The notes under the pieces are model-generated. The model did not search any database, had not been told where the DNA came from, and was given only the letters and a program-made list of their open reading frames with translations. A stretch of 64,000 bases of DNA from Marinobacter vinifirmus (lineage in GTDB: Bacteria; Pseudomonadota; Gammaproteobacteria; Pseudomonadales; Oleiphilaceae): assembly GCF_002258215.1 (NCBI RefSeq), contig NZ_NEFY01000010.1:36334-100333 (forward strand), in the 5' to 3' direction. A program made the position numbers and the translations under genes. How positions within the stretch are numbered: position 1 is the first letter of the stretch; every line of letters begins with the position of its first letter. Below, piece by piece: positions 19,145-28,314 of the stretch.

Positions 19145-20221
19145 ATGCACCTTATTCTGCCAGTTGCTGGAAGCTCATCACGGTTCCCAGACATGAAACC
19201 AAAATGGCTCCTTACTCACCCCAGGGGCCACATGATGATTGTTGAAGCGATCAAGAAGCTGGACCTGGATAAATTTGAAAGTATCAACTTGATCTGCTTA
19301 CAGGAGCATGAAGACAAACATTCCGTAAGAATCGCGATTGAAACTCAGTTTGATGAAATTGGCCACAGAGACAAACTTCGTTTTATCATGCTGGAAGAAC
19401 GCACACGAAACCAGCCCGAGACGGTTTATCAAGGACTCAAGACTGCGGGCATCACCGGTCCAATATTCATTAAAGACTCTGACAACCAGTTCTCTGCTCC
19501 CATGAGGGAGGGAAACCACGTCTGTTGTCTGGATCTCCACGAGCTAGAAACCGTTAACGCACGAAACAAAAGCTATATAGACATTGATGAGTATGGCTTT
19601 GTCCAAAATATTGTTGAGAAAAAGATCGTTAGCTCAACATTCTGTGTGGGAGGCTACGTTTTTGAGTCAGCCCAAACCTTTATGGACACTTATGAAAAAC
19701 TGAGCAGCGACTCTCCCGACCTTTACATATCTAACATTATCTATCAGATGCTCCTGGACGGCCATACGTTCAACGCCCTGCATAGTGAAGATTATTGTGA
19801 CTGGGGAACGATTCGCGAATGGAATCAATATAAGGCTCAATACTCTACGCTTTTCGTAGACCTTGATGGAACCCTGGTAGAGAACTCGGCCCAGTACAAC
19901 TCACCGTACTGGGGCGAAACAAATGGCATAACAAAGAATATTCAGGTCCTGAACAAACTACACAAATCTGGAAAGGTTCAGATAATTATCACTACATCGC
20001 GGAAGGAAAGCTTTCGAGAAGCAACCATCAAGCAACTTAAGCGTCTAAATATTCCTTACGATGATATTATTTTTGGCTTGGTGCATGGCCGGAGAATCGT
20101 AATCAATGATTACGCAAGAACAAACCCGTTCAAAAGCTGTGACGCAATAAATATCAAACGCAACAGCGACGACCTCAAAGAAATGCTTGAAGAGTCTATT
20201 GGCTTTGATATTGGCATATGA
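19145..20221 (+). CDS. Nucleotidyltransferase fused to a HAD-superfamily domain
   Basis: A 358-residue two-domain protein. Residues 1 to about 235 look like a nucleotidyltransferase: LILPVAGSSSRFPDMKPKWL is the NTP-binding loop with the conserved PK, FIKDSDNQF is the metal-binding aspartate region, and VGGYVFES and DYCDWGT follow. Residues from about 237 form a HAD-like domain with the nucleophile motif LFVDLDGTLVEN and a Ser/Thr motif IIITTSRKES. GGAGG precedes the ATG. The stop overlaps the WavE-like gene (ATGA). The AT-rich composition matches the kinase upstream. It probably makes a nucleotide-activated LPS substituent; neither substrate nor nucleotide can be read. Confidence 0.75.
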   Translation: MHLILPVAGSSSRFPDMKPKWLLTHPRGHMMIVEAIKKLDLDKFESINLICLQEHEDKHSVRIAIETQFDEIGHRDKLRFIMLEERTRNQPETVYQGLKTAGITGPIFIKDSDNQFSAPMREGNHVCCLDLHELETVNARNKSYIDIDEYGFVQNIVEKKIVSSTFCVGGYVFESAQTFMDTYEKLSSDSPDLYISNIIYQMLLDGHTFNALHSEDYCDWGTIREWNQYKAQYSTLFVDLDGTLVENSAQYNSPYWGETNGITKNIQVLNKLHKSGKVQIIITTSRKESFREATIKQLKRLNIPYDDIIFGLVHGRRIVINDYARTNPFKSCDAINIKRNSDDLKEMLEESIGFDIGI

Positions 20222-21249
20222 AACCTGGTACGAGCATGAGAATGAGCGACTTTTCTGACATTAGCGTGGTTGTCCAAGGCCCCGTGCAGAGCTTTCAGGA
20301 CCGCGAACAAGAATCAGGCATTACCCAGAAATGCCTGGAGTCAGTTCGGCAGCACCTTCCTGGTAGCACGCTGATTCTCTCAACATGGCCCGGCCAGGAA
20401 CTCGCTGGGCTCGATTACGATCGGCTCGTCATATCCGAAGATCCCGGGTCTAATGTCAGGTTTTTTGGAAGGGACGGCGCGCCACATCGCTTCAACAATA
20501 ACAGGCAGATAGTATCAACACGTGAGGGCTTGAGAGAGGTCACCACGAAATACGCGGTCAAATTACGTAGTGACAACTATCTGACGGGAAACAACTTCGT
20601 AGCTCTGCAACGTGAATACCCCAAAAGAACCTCAACGCATTGCTTTCTGAAAGAGAGAGTTGTCGTCTCAAACGTATTCACCAGACAGTACGCTAAAGGA
20701 TTCCGGGTACCCTTCCATCTCTCTGACTTTTTCTATTTTGGCTTAACCGAAGATCTGCGAACCCTTTGGGATCTCGATCTTTTTGAGGATGCCCAAGACC
20801 CTATTCACGATAATGAAGGTGCCCTGTACAAAAGTTATCCGCCCGATTGCACTCAGATGTTCTGGATAAAGGCCCTACAGAAATTTGACACTTCAATACA
20901 TGTCAACGAGTTACTGGATCGATCAGCCAGCCGGCTGGAGCAGTCTGATCTTTGTTTCGCCAACAACCTGGTAATAGCCTCCCCTGCCGACCTCGGCTTG
21001 GGGCTTTGCCAGAAGTTTCTCGGAACCGCCCGAATCTCTCGTACCAAAGGGCAATGCGCCCAGTGGCAACACTGGGAGTGGCAAGAGATTTATCGCCGTT
21101 ACTGCGACCCGGATTTCCCTAAAGCACCGGCTTCAGTGAAGGCAAACCTGTTTCTGAAACGCTTGGTCCATGTGCATCCTGTCAAGCTGGAGACCATCGT
21201 CAAGCTCTACAAAAACAGACGCAGCAGTGAGTCAGGCGGCATCAAATGA
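20218..21249 (+). CDS. WavE-family LPS core biosynthesis protein
   Basis: A 343-residue protein resembling the WavE family, first named from the Vibrio cholerae core oligosaccharide locus. Family-like blocks include DISVVVQGPVQSF, KCLESVRQHLPGSTLILSTW and LDYDRLVISEDPG near the N-terminus, then VKLRSDNYLTGNNF. The last may be a glycosyltransferase-like acidic motif. It starts at an ATG that overlaps the previous stop (ATGA) and ends overlapping the O-antigen ligase gene (ATGA). In this setting it probably transfers the unit activated by the two upstream enzymes, or a core sugar. This is inference from context. Confidence 0.78.
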   Translation: MKPGTSMRMSDFSDISVVVQGPVQSFQDREQESGITQKCLESVRQHLPGSTLILSTWPGQELAGLDYDRLVISEDPGSNVRFFGRDGAPHRFNNNRQIVSTREGLREVTTKYAVKLRSDNYLTGNNFVALQREYPKRTSTHCFLKERVVVSNVFTRQYAKGFRVPFHLSDFFYFGLTEDLRTLWDLDLFEDAQDPIHDNEGALYKSYPPDCTQMFWIKALQKFDTSIHVNELLDRSASRLEQSDLCFANNLVIASPADLGLGLCQKFLGTARISRTKGQCAQWQHWEWQEIYRRYCDPDFPKAPASVKANLFLKRLVHVHPVKLETIVKLYKNRRSSESGGIK

Positions 21250-22493
21250 CCCCAGCACAACATGGCCTGGCATCCGCCCTCAAATATTTACTGCTTATCG
21301 TCATTGGCACCTTCCCTGCACTCAGCGTCATCGTTGATGGGTACGGCAGTGCCCTTTGGTATCTTTTGGGGCTCGCCGGAATCGTCTCATTTGCGATCAG
21401 CGCCAACGTTCGCAGGAGACTTTGCTTTGAACCAAAGGCCCTGCTATTCGTTGCCGCACCTTTTCTCTTCTTTATGTGGTCAATCATTATTTACTGGCTC
21501 GTTGATCCCAGCGATTTCGCAAAATCCCGTGTGGAGCGACACGCCCTGCTCTTGATCAGCATTCCTGTCATCGCACTCCTGTTTCACGCGCGGTTCCGGG
21601 CAAAGGATCTGTTACTGAGTTTTTCGCTGAGCGGTCTGGTGTTTCTGGCGTATTGGATTGTGCACGACGGCGAGGGCAGGTTAGACGGACTGGTTCATGC
21701 CATCCATTTTGGCAATATCGCCCTTATTACCTTGATACTCTGCGTTGGAGGATTACTCACCCAGAGCAAGCGTCACTGGTATGTGATAGCCGCGATGGGA
21801 AGTGTTGGCGCACTGATAGCCTTTATGGAGTCCGGATCCCGGGGCGGCCTGGTTGCTTTGTTTCTGGCACTTCTCGCCATTGGATTCTGGTTCAGTGTTA
21901 CCCGAAACCAAATCCGTTACTTTGTCATTACACTCGCTCTCGTCGCTTCGGTTGCCATCGTCTCAGTCAAATTTGTTGACCCAATATCCGAACGATACGA
22001 GTTAACCCTGAATGAGATTGATAAGTTCTCAGAAGGTCAGATGTATACCTCCATGGGAATGCGCCTACTCATGTGGGATGCCGCGCTGAACGTTGTCACC
22101 GAGGCCCCTTTTATTGGCTCAGGTTTCTCGGGATACCGAACGGAAATCCTGACCCGGATTTCCGAAGGGCAACTAAAACCACTCATGTCAGATTTCTCTT
22201 CCGAGCCACACAATCAATACCTGTATCAGCTTGCCTCTCACGGCCTGATAGGTCTGTTTCTTCTACTTTTGATGCTGACCCTTCCCTTGTTCTACTTGGC
22301 CACACCTCGCCCTGGCAGCCATCTGAACCACCATATTCTGCGTGTTACGCTGGCTGTGATTTTTCTATCGTTCATCTTGTTTGGACTTACCATCACTCTG
22401 TTTGATCAGAGGAGAATTCTTCAGAACTTTGGATTATATTATTCTGTCGCAGCCTGGTTCATCTGTAACACTAACAGGAAGAGTCTACATTGA
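21246..22493 (+). CDS. waaL: O-antigen ligase family membrane protein
   Basis: A polytopic inner membrane protein of 415 residues with about ten or more hydrophobic segments. It has the large periplasmic loop expected of WaaL-type ligases in the C-terminal half: GMRLLMWDAALNVVTEAPFI, then a loop ending in SSEPHNQYLYQLASHGLIGL. The arginine-rich ESGSRGGLVAL and the PHN histidine motif are family features. WaaL joins O-polysaccharide from undecaprenyl diphosphate to the lipid A core in the periplasm. It overlaps the WavE-like gene upstream and a TTG-started GT4 gene downstream, which supports an LPS role over other Wzy-like functions. Confidence 0.85.
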   Translation: MTPAQHGLASALKYLLLIVIGTFPALSVIVDGYGSALWYLLGLAGIVSFAISANVRRRLCFEPKALLFVAAPFLFFMWSIIIYWLVDPSDFAKSRVERHALLLISIPVIALLFHARFRAKDLLLSFSLSGLVFLAYWIVHDGEGRLDGLVHAIHFGNIALITLILCVGGLLTQSKRHWYVIAAMGSVGALIAFMESGSRGGLVALFLALLAIGFWFSVTRNQIRYFVITLALVASVAIVSVKFVDPISERYELTLNEIDKFSEGQMYTSMGMRLLMWDAALNVVTEAPFIGSGFSGYRTEILTRISEGQLKPLMSDFSSEPHNQYLYQLASHGLIGLFLLLLMLTLPLFYLATPRPGSHLNHHILRVTLAVIFLSFILFGLTITLFDQRRILQNFGLYYSVAAWFICNTNRKSLH

Positions 22494-23596
22494 GAGCCGT
22501 CATCGCTATCAGGCAAATCCAAAGACACACGGGTGCGGTTCGGAACGTTATCGAGCACTGCAAGTACCTCAAGGCCCTGGGCTATGAAACTACGATCATA
22601 GCTGAACGGTATAACCGAGAAATCCTGGATGAGTGTGGAGCGGATTTTGTTCGCATCATGCGATGGCCAATCAAAGGGGCCTATCGCCGAACCTGGTTTG
22701 ATAAGCGTGTACAACACTGGCTGAGAGCAAACCCCTACGACCTCTTTTTCAGTCATGGTGACAGCCACAGCAATGACATCCTGGTGATGCACAACTGTGT
22801 CAGATTGCATGAAGAAACATGCGGCACACCTGAACTTGATGTTGCAGCATTCCATGACTCCGTCATCTCGGCAGGAGATTATCGGGCGCTCATCACCAAC
22901 TCCAAGCTTATGGCCGATGATTTCCAGCAGCGATATTCAGTGCCCAACGACAAACTACGAGTTTTCTATCAGGGCGTTGACACCAGTCTGTTCAACGTGT
23001 CTGACAAAGAAGCACTCCGGTGTAAAGCTCGCCGAGAACTGCAGCTCCCTGAAACATCCAAGGTTGTTGGACTGATCACCTCCGGAGACTTTACCAAACG
23101 AAACGTTCGTTTCTTTCTGGAGGTCGCCGGATTTCTTGCAGCAAACACATCCTTTCCGATTGAATTCCTTGTCGTGGGGAAATCCAACAGTACTCGTTTT
23201 GCCGACCAGATATCAGTAAACGGCCTGCAGTCCCGGATTCGATTTATCGACCCGGTACCAAACGTCCACGAACTGTTTCATGCCTTGGATTTGCACATAT
23301 TCCCCGCCTTACTGGAAGAATATGGCCGTGTAGTTCTGGAGGGGCTGGCCTGTGGAGTGCCTACAATCGCAAGTGACAACGTCGGCGTCGCTGAGTTGAT
23401 GCAGGATCACTCAGTGCCAGAGGTAATCAGTGGCTACAACCTGGAGGAGTGGGGTAAAGCCGCGCAGAACATGCTGACAGACCCTGACGCAGGAAAGCGA
23501 GCTAGTCAGGCGGCGGCAAGTCTTGCCCAACAGTATTCAATGGTAAACCAAAAACAGGCTATGGCGGATCTATTGAGCTCTCTCATCAAACGTTAG
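22490..23596 (+). CDS. GT4 family glycosyltransferase
   Basis: A retaining GT-B glycosyltransferase of 368 residues, starting at TTG and overlapping the ligase stop (TTGA). Its N-terminus is RAVIAIRQIQRHTGAVRNVI. The nucleotide-sugar half has GDFTKRNVRFFLEV and an EX7E motif EEYGRVVLE followed by GLACGVPTIASDNVGVAELM. It ends the long plus-strand run that begins at gmhA. Its last 11 bases overlap kdkA tail to tail. Likely an LPS core enzyme; substrate unknown. Confidence 0.9.
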   Translation: MRAVIAIRQIQRHTGAVRNVIEHCKYLKALGYETTIIAERYNREILDECGADFVRIMRWPIKGAYRRTWFDKRVQHWLRANPYDLFFSHGDSHSNDILVMHNCVRLHEETCGTPELDVAAFHDSVISAGDYRALITNSKLMADDFQQRYSVPNDKLRVFYQGVDTSLFNVSDKEALRCKARRELQLPETSKVVGLITSGDFTKRNVRFFLEVAGFLAANTSFPIEFLVVGKSNSTRFADQISVNGLQSRIRFIDPVPNVHELFHALDLHIFPALLEEYGRVVLEGLACGVPTIASDNVGVAELMQDHSVPEVISGYNLEEWGKAAQNMLTDPDAGKRASQAAASLAQQYSMVNQKQAMADLLSSLIKR

Positions 23597-24302
23597 TGGA
23601 GGCGTTGTACCCCTCAAGGAAAAACTGCCATTCACGCTCCAGCTCTTCGCCATAAGCCTTATTCAGGGAACGCTTCAACCGATCTAACGTATTACCTTTC
23701 CAGGAAGTCCGATAAGGGGTTCGGGAGCGCAGCTCACCTTTATCAAAGTCTATCAGGTGGGTTGAAGTCTCTCCGACCAGGATGTTGAAACAGTTCAAAT
23801 CCGCGTGATACACACCCGCATCATGGAATTGACGAATCACTTGCCCAATTTCGCGCCAACGGGTTGCGTCCAGGGACAGAGCAACATCCCCTAATGGGCG
23901 AACACCTTGCAAGCGTTCGATGATAATGGCCGAGGAGTAAAGTACCCCCTTGCGCTGGTACACAACAGCCACGGGCTTAGGAACAGGCAGCCCCAAAACA
24001 CGGAGCTGGACTAACAGTCGGAATTCAACGAACGCGCGCACGCGCACCTCGCCTGCGTATAGGTACCGATCACGTATCAGCTTTCCGACCAATCCTCCCC
24101 GACGGTAATGGCGAAGCACCCAATGTTCCGGGCTGCGCTCAATAAACCAGGCGCTCCCACGCCCCCCCGAAGAAACCGGTACCGCGCGCTCACCCCAATA
24201 ATCAGGGTCAAACCAATCAGGGTCGAACTGCTCTGCCCACTCAGGCACCACCAGTGCGTTGATGCCATCGCGACTTATGTGTACTTCCGTATCTGAGCCC
24301 AC
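23586..24302 (-). CDS. kdkA: 3-deoxy-D-manno-octulosonic acid kinase
   Basis: KdkA phosphorylates the Kdo residue of the inner core. It is a WaaP/KdkA-type kinase with a glycine-rich loop SSGGRGSAWFI, catalytic HADLNCFNILV and metal-binding LIDFDKGELR. I favour GTG at 24302 (238 residues), which has AGAGG seven bases upstream. The frame stays open to a TTG at 24335, but that codon has no properly spaced binding site. It lies just after the ilvE terminator, so it needs its own promoter, which I could not identify. Presence of kdkA is often linked to a single-Kdo core. Confidence 0.9.
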   Translation of the reverse strand: MGSDTEVHISRDGINALVVPEWAEQFDPDWFDPDYWGERAVPVSSGGRGSAWFIERSPEHWVLRHYRRGGLVGKLIRDRYLYAGEVRVRAFVEFRLLVQLRVLGLPVPKPVAVVYQRKGVLYSSAIIIERLQGVRPLGDVALSLDATRWREIGQVIRQFHDAGVYHADLNCFNILVGETSTHLIDFDKGELRSRTPYRTSWKGNTLDRLKRSLNKAYGEELEREWQFFLEGYNASTNV

Positions 24303-24341
24303 CACCGAACCTCTCACAAGGCCATTCACCAACAACTCTAA

Positions 24342-24378
24342 TAAAAAAGCCGCCCCACGGGAAACTTGGGGCGGCTTC
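24342..24378 (-). terminator. Rho-independent terminator of ilvE
   Basis: A 9-bp perfect GC-rich stem (24349-24357 with 24367-24375) has a 9-base loop. On the minus strand it is followed by six T residues. It lies 27 bases after the ilvE stop. Confidence 0.85.
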
Positions 24379-24404
24379 TACACTGATCGAACACGATTTC
24401 CGGG

Positions 24405-25328
24405 TTAGCGAACTGCCGTCAGCCACTCCTGATGCGCAGCAAGCTTCCCCTTCACCGCATCAAAGTACATACCCTGCAGCTTCTCGGTAATCGGCCCACG
24501 CTTGCCCTCACCAATCTGGCGGCCGTCCAGTTCACGGATCGGCAGAACTTCAGCGGCGGTGCCGGTGAAGAAGGCTTCTTCAGCGATGTACACTTCGTCG
24601 CGGGTGATGCGGCGTTCTTTCACCACCAGGCCAAGGTCCTTGGCGAAATCGATGATGGTGGCGCGGGTGATGCCGGCCAGGCAGGAGGTCAGTTCCGGGG
24701 TGTGCAGCTCACCGTTGCGCACGATGAAGATGTTCTCACCGGAGCCTTCTGCAACGTAACCTTCGTTGTCCAGCAGCAGGGCTTCTTCAGCGCCGCCGGA
24801 AATGGCTTCGTTCAGGGCCAGCATGGAGTTGATGTAGTTGCCGTTGGCCTTCGCCTTGCACATGGTGATGTTCACGTGGTGGCGGGTGTAAGAGGAGGTG
24901 CGCACCTTGATGCCCAGCTCCTTAGCTTCTGGCGACATGTAAGACGGCCAGCTCCAGGCGGCAACCATTACGTGCACCTGCAGGTTGTCGGCGCGCAGGC
25001 CCATGCCTTCGGAGCCCAGGAATACCATGGGGCGCAGGTAGGCTTCGTCCAGGTTGTTCTCACGAACCGCAGCACGCTGGGCTTCGTTGATCACGTCTTT
25101 GCTGAACGGCATTTTCATGTTCAGGATGTGGGCGGAGTTGAACAACCGGTCGGTGTGTTCTTTCAGCCGGAAAATTGCCGGGCCGTTCGCGGTGTTGTAC
25201 GCACGCACGCCTTCAAAGCAGCCAAGGCCGTAATGCAGGGTGTGAGTGAGTACATGGGTTTTGGCTTCCCGCCAGGGAACCATTTCACCATCCAGCCAGA
25301 TAAGGCCATCGCGATCAGCCATCGACAT
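24405..25328 (-). CDS. ilvE: Branched-chain amino acid aminotransferase
   Basis: IlvE carries out the last step of leucine, isoleucine and valine synthesis with glutamate as amino donor. It is a fold-type IV PLP enzyme of 307 residues. The PLP lysine is K160 in the stretch CKAKANGNYINS. LHYGLGCFEGVRAY near residue 31 and EGSGENIFIV with FFTGTAAEVLPIREL are family blocks. It lies 80 bases after glnE on the same strand and has its own terminator. An ATG two codons after the first (MSMADRD) is an alternative start. Confidence 0.97.
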   Translation of the reverse strand: MSMADRDGLIWLDGEMVPWREAKTHVLTHTLHYGLGCFEGVRAYNTANGPAIFRLKEHTDRLFNSAHILNMKMPFSKDVINEAQRAAVRENNLDEAYLRPMVFLGSEGMGLRADNLQVHVMVAAWSWPSYMSPEAKELGIKVRTSSYTRHHVNITMCKAKANGNYINSMLALNEAISGGAEEALLLDNEGYVAEGSGENIFIVRNGELHTPELTSCLAGITRATIIDFAKDLGLVVKERRITRDEVYIAEEAFFTGTAAEVLPIRELDGRQIGEGKRGPITEKLQGMYFDAVKGKLAAHQEWLTAVR

Positions 25329-25408
25329 TTCTACAGTGCTCCTGAATAAGCAGTTTTCGGGGATCCAGCATTCTAGCAGGAAAGCCGGACAGAAATAAAT
25401 TTAGCTTG

Positions 25409-28234
25409 CTACTCAAGCATGACTTTTTTCCACATACTTTGGATGTAGTCACGCTCTTCCTGAAATGCGCTGCCCTCCACCTGGCTATTCAGGTTTTGCA
25501 GCGCCCGGCGGTGAATGGTCGAACGCAAGGTAATGTATACCTCCCGCAACTTCTCTGTGTCCTCCACCGGCAATACACCGGCACGGCCCAGCTCTTCCAT
25601 CTGGCGAATATTGTCGCTCCACTGGGTCAGCTCCGGGTGCTCGGCACTCCAGGCGAGCATCAGGTACTGCATCATGAATTCGATATCCACAATACCGCCG
25701 GCATCGTGTTTGATGTGAAACACTTCGTCCCGCCGGATTTCCGGCGTGCCGAGGCTACTGCGCATTTTCTCCCGCATCTCCACCACCTGCTGGCGCAGGG
25801 CAGCTTTCTCCCTTGGCGTACACAGAATCTGGTGACGGATACCCTCGAAGGCTTGAAGGGTATCCGGGCAGCCGGCAACGCCACGGGCCCGGGCCAGGGC
25901 CTGATGCTCCCAGGTCCAGGCATCGTTCTGCTGATATTTCTCAAACGCCTGCAAGGTGCTGACCAGCAGGCCGGAGTTACCGGACGGCCGCAGGCGCATA
26001 TCCACTTCATAAAGCTGGCCGGAGGGCGTCTGAGTGCTGAGAATGTGCACAATGCGCTGGCCCAGGCGGGTGTAGAACACCGCGTTGTCGATGGGCTTGT
26101 CACCATCGGTGGCCAGTTGCGGATCGGCCTGGTGTACAAACACCAAGTCGAGGTCCGAGGTGTAACCGAGTTCGATACCGCCGAGCTTGCCGTAGCCGAT
26201 GATGGCGAAGTCTGTGTCACACGCCGAACCATCTGCCCGCCGCGGATAACCGTGGCGGCTGACCAGGTTGGAGAAGGCCACATCCACCACATGGTCCAGC
26301 ACCACCTCGGCAATCCAGGTCAGGTAATCACTCACCTTCATCAGGGGCAAGGTGCCCTTGAGCTCAGACGCGGCTACTCGCAGCACATGGGCCTTCTTGA
26401 AGTAACGCAACGCCTCCATCTGTTCTTCCAGGTCTTCGTAGGGAATGCGTAGCATCTGCTGGCGCAGGTCATCCTGCAGTTCTTCCTTGGCAGGCGGGCT
26501 GTACAGGCTCTCGGCATTCAGCAGTTCGTCCAGCAGCAGCGGCGTTTCAGCCAGCAGGCGGGCAATCCAGGGGCTGTCGCTACACAGGCGCACCAGCTGC
26601 GTAAGCGCGCCGGGGTTTTCCACCAGCAGCACCATGTAGGCGGTGCGACGCAAAATGGCCTCTACCAGCTGCAATACCCGGTCGAGGGTTTCCGACGCAT
26701 TCTCAACATCCATCAACGCGTTCAGCAATAACGGCATGAACTGGTTCAGGCGTTTGCGGCCCTGGGTTTGCAGGGTCTGCACGGTTCGGCTGTCCCGCAG
26801 GCTCGCCAGGCGCTTGTAACTGTCTTCCGGGTTTTCGAAGCCCTTTTCCTCCAGCCACTCTATAGCGGCGGGCTCTTCCATTTCTGCCAGCCAGAGCTCG
26901 TAACAGCCGTCATCAACGCCGTTTTCGGAATCGCCTTCCTCGTCCTCGGTCGCGATGATGTTGGCGAAGTGCCGGGCAACGCGATTGCGATGCTCATCCA
27001 GCGCCTGCTGGAAGGCGGCCCAGTCATCAAACTCCATAATGCGGGCAACCCGGGTCTGGGAAAGTTCGTCGTCCGGCAGAACCTGGGTCTGCTTGTCTTC
27101 CATCCCCTGCAGGGCGTGCTCCAGGTTGCGCAGGAACACATAGGCCTCGCGCAATTCCTTCACAACAGAAGACGGCAGCAGTTCCAGCTCTTCCAGTTCC
27201 TTGAGGATGTTCAGCAATTCCCGCTGTTGCAGCTCCCGGTCACGCCCGCCACGGATCAGCTGAAACGCCTGGACCACAAACTCGATCTCGCGGATACCGC
27301 CGCTGCCCAGCTTGATGTTGTTCTCCAACCCCTTGCGGCGAACTTCCCGGCTGATCATGTCTTTCATGGTGCGCAGGGATTCGAAGGCGCTGAAATCAAT
27401 GTATTTTCGATAAACAAAGGGCCTCAGGCTTTCCATCAATACCTGCCCTGCCCGCTGGTCGCCGGCCACCACCCGGGCCTTGACCATGGCGTAGCGCTCC
27501 CAGTCCCGACCCTGGTCCTGGTAGTAGGTTTCCAGTGCTGCGAAACTCAGCGCCAGGGCACCGCTCTGGCCGTAGGGCCGCAGGCGCATGTCCACCCGGA
27601 ACACAAAACCATCCGCCGTAATCTGGTCCAGCGCCTGTATCAGGCGCTGGCCAAGGCGGATGAAGAACTGCTGGTTATCCAGGGCCCGGCGGCCACCTTC
27701 GGTTTCCCCCTTGGAGGGAAAGGCAAAGATCAGGTCGATATCCGAGGAAACGTTCAGCTCCCGCCCGCCCAGCTTGCCCATACCCAGCACCACCATTTTC
27801 TGGGGCACATGGGCACCGGTCACCGGGTCGCAACCCATGGGGGTACCGAACTCCTCACAGACCTTTTCATAAAGCCAGCTGAGAGCGCCATCAATGGCCA
27901 CATCAGCAAAGGCGCTGGTGGCCAGCATGGTTTCGTTCAGGTCTGCCCAGTTCATCAGGTCGCGCCAGATAATGCGGAACTGGACTTCCCGGCGGTACTG
28001 GCGAAGGGCGGCATGCAGCGTCGGTTCGGCATCAACGGTAGCCAGGAAATCGCCCCAGCGCTGTTTCAGCCACGCTTCTGTAGTCGGCTCGGTCAGCGGG
28101 CGAGCCTTAACGGCAGCCTGAACCTGCTCCGGATAACGTTCCAGCGTCTGGGCCAGAAACACACTGCGGGCGCAGGCCTCGGCAACATCCGCCTGTGACA
28201 GCTCCGCTGGTAACGACCCCATAGGCTCAGACAT
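25409..28234 (-). CDS. glnE: Bifunctional glutamine synthetase adenylyltransferase / adenylyl-removing enzyme
   Basis: GlnE attaches AMP to, and removes it from, the regulatory tyrosine of glutamine synthetase in response to PII. Two nucleotidyltransferase domains are clear: VLGMGKLGGRELNVSSDIDL in the N-terminal de-adenylylating half and IIGYGKLGGIELGYTSDLDL in the C-terminal adenylylating half, each with its DXD pair. I chose the ATG at 28234 (941 residues, close to the usual length), preceded by AGGGG. The open frame further to 28369 overlaps the divergent channel gene and is not coding. Its target GlnA is encoded 7.7 kb away in this window. Confidence 0.97.
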   Translation of the reverse strand: MSEPMGSLPAELSQADVAEACARSVFLAQTLERYPEQVQAAVKARPLTEPTTEAWLKQRWGDFLATVDAEPTLHAALRQYRREVQFRIIWRDLMNWADLNETMLATSAFADVAIDGALSWLYEKVCEEFGTPMGCDPVTGAHVPQKMVVLGMGKLGGRELNVSSDIDLIFAFPSKGETEGGRRALDNQQFFIRLGQRLIQALDQITADGFVFRVDMRLRPYGQSGALALSFAALETYYQDQGRDWERYAMVKARVVAGDQRAGQVLMESLRPFVYRKYIDFSAFESLRTMKDMISREVRRKGLENNIKLGSGGIREIEFVVQAFQLIRGGRDRELQQRELLNILKELEELELLPSSVVKELREAYVFLRNLEHALQGMEDKQTQVLPDDELSQTRVARIMEFDDWAAFQQALDEHRNRVARHFANIIATEDEEGDSENGVDDGCYELWLAEMEEPAAIEWLEEKGFENPEDSYKRLASLRDSRTVQTLQTQGRKRLNQFMPLLLNALMDVENASETLDRVLQLVEAILRRTAYMVLLVENPGALTQLVRLCSDSPWIARLLAETPLLLDELLNAESLYSPPAKEELQDDLRQQMLRIPYEDLEEQMEALRYFKKAHVLRVAASELKGTLPLMKVSDYLTWIAEVVLDHVVDVAFSNLVSRHGYPRRADGSACDTDFAIIGYGKLGGIELGYTSDLDLVFVHQADPQLATDGDKPIDNAVFYTRLGQRIVHILSTQTPSGQLYEVDMRLRPSGNSGLLVSTLQAFEKYQQNDAWTWEHQALARARGVAGCPDTLQAFEGIRHQILCTPREKAALRQQVVEMREKMRSSLGTPEIRRDEVFHIKHDAGGIVDIEFMMQYLMLAWSAEHPELTQWSDNIRQMEELGRAGVLPVEDTEKLREVYITLRSTIHRRALQNLNSQVEGSAFQEERDYIQSMWKKVMLE

Positions 28235-28314
28235 AACGCAAACCCCTGTCTCTCTGATATATTTCCGGTACTGTATAACGAACTTGCCACGGACTGAACA
28301 GGCAGCCCCACTCC

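Noticed and set aside
26768..28198. Long open frame (476 codons) on the plus strand over glnE
   Set aside because: It lies antisense to glnE, which has both catalytic domains intact, and shows no domain of its own.
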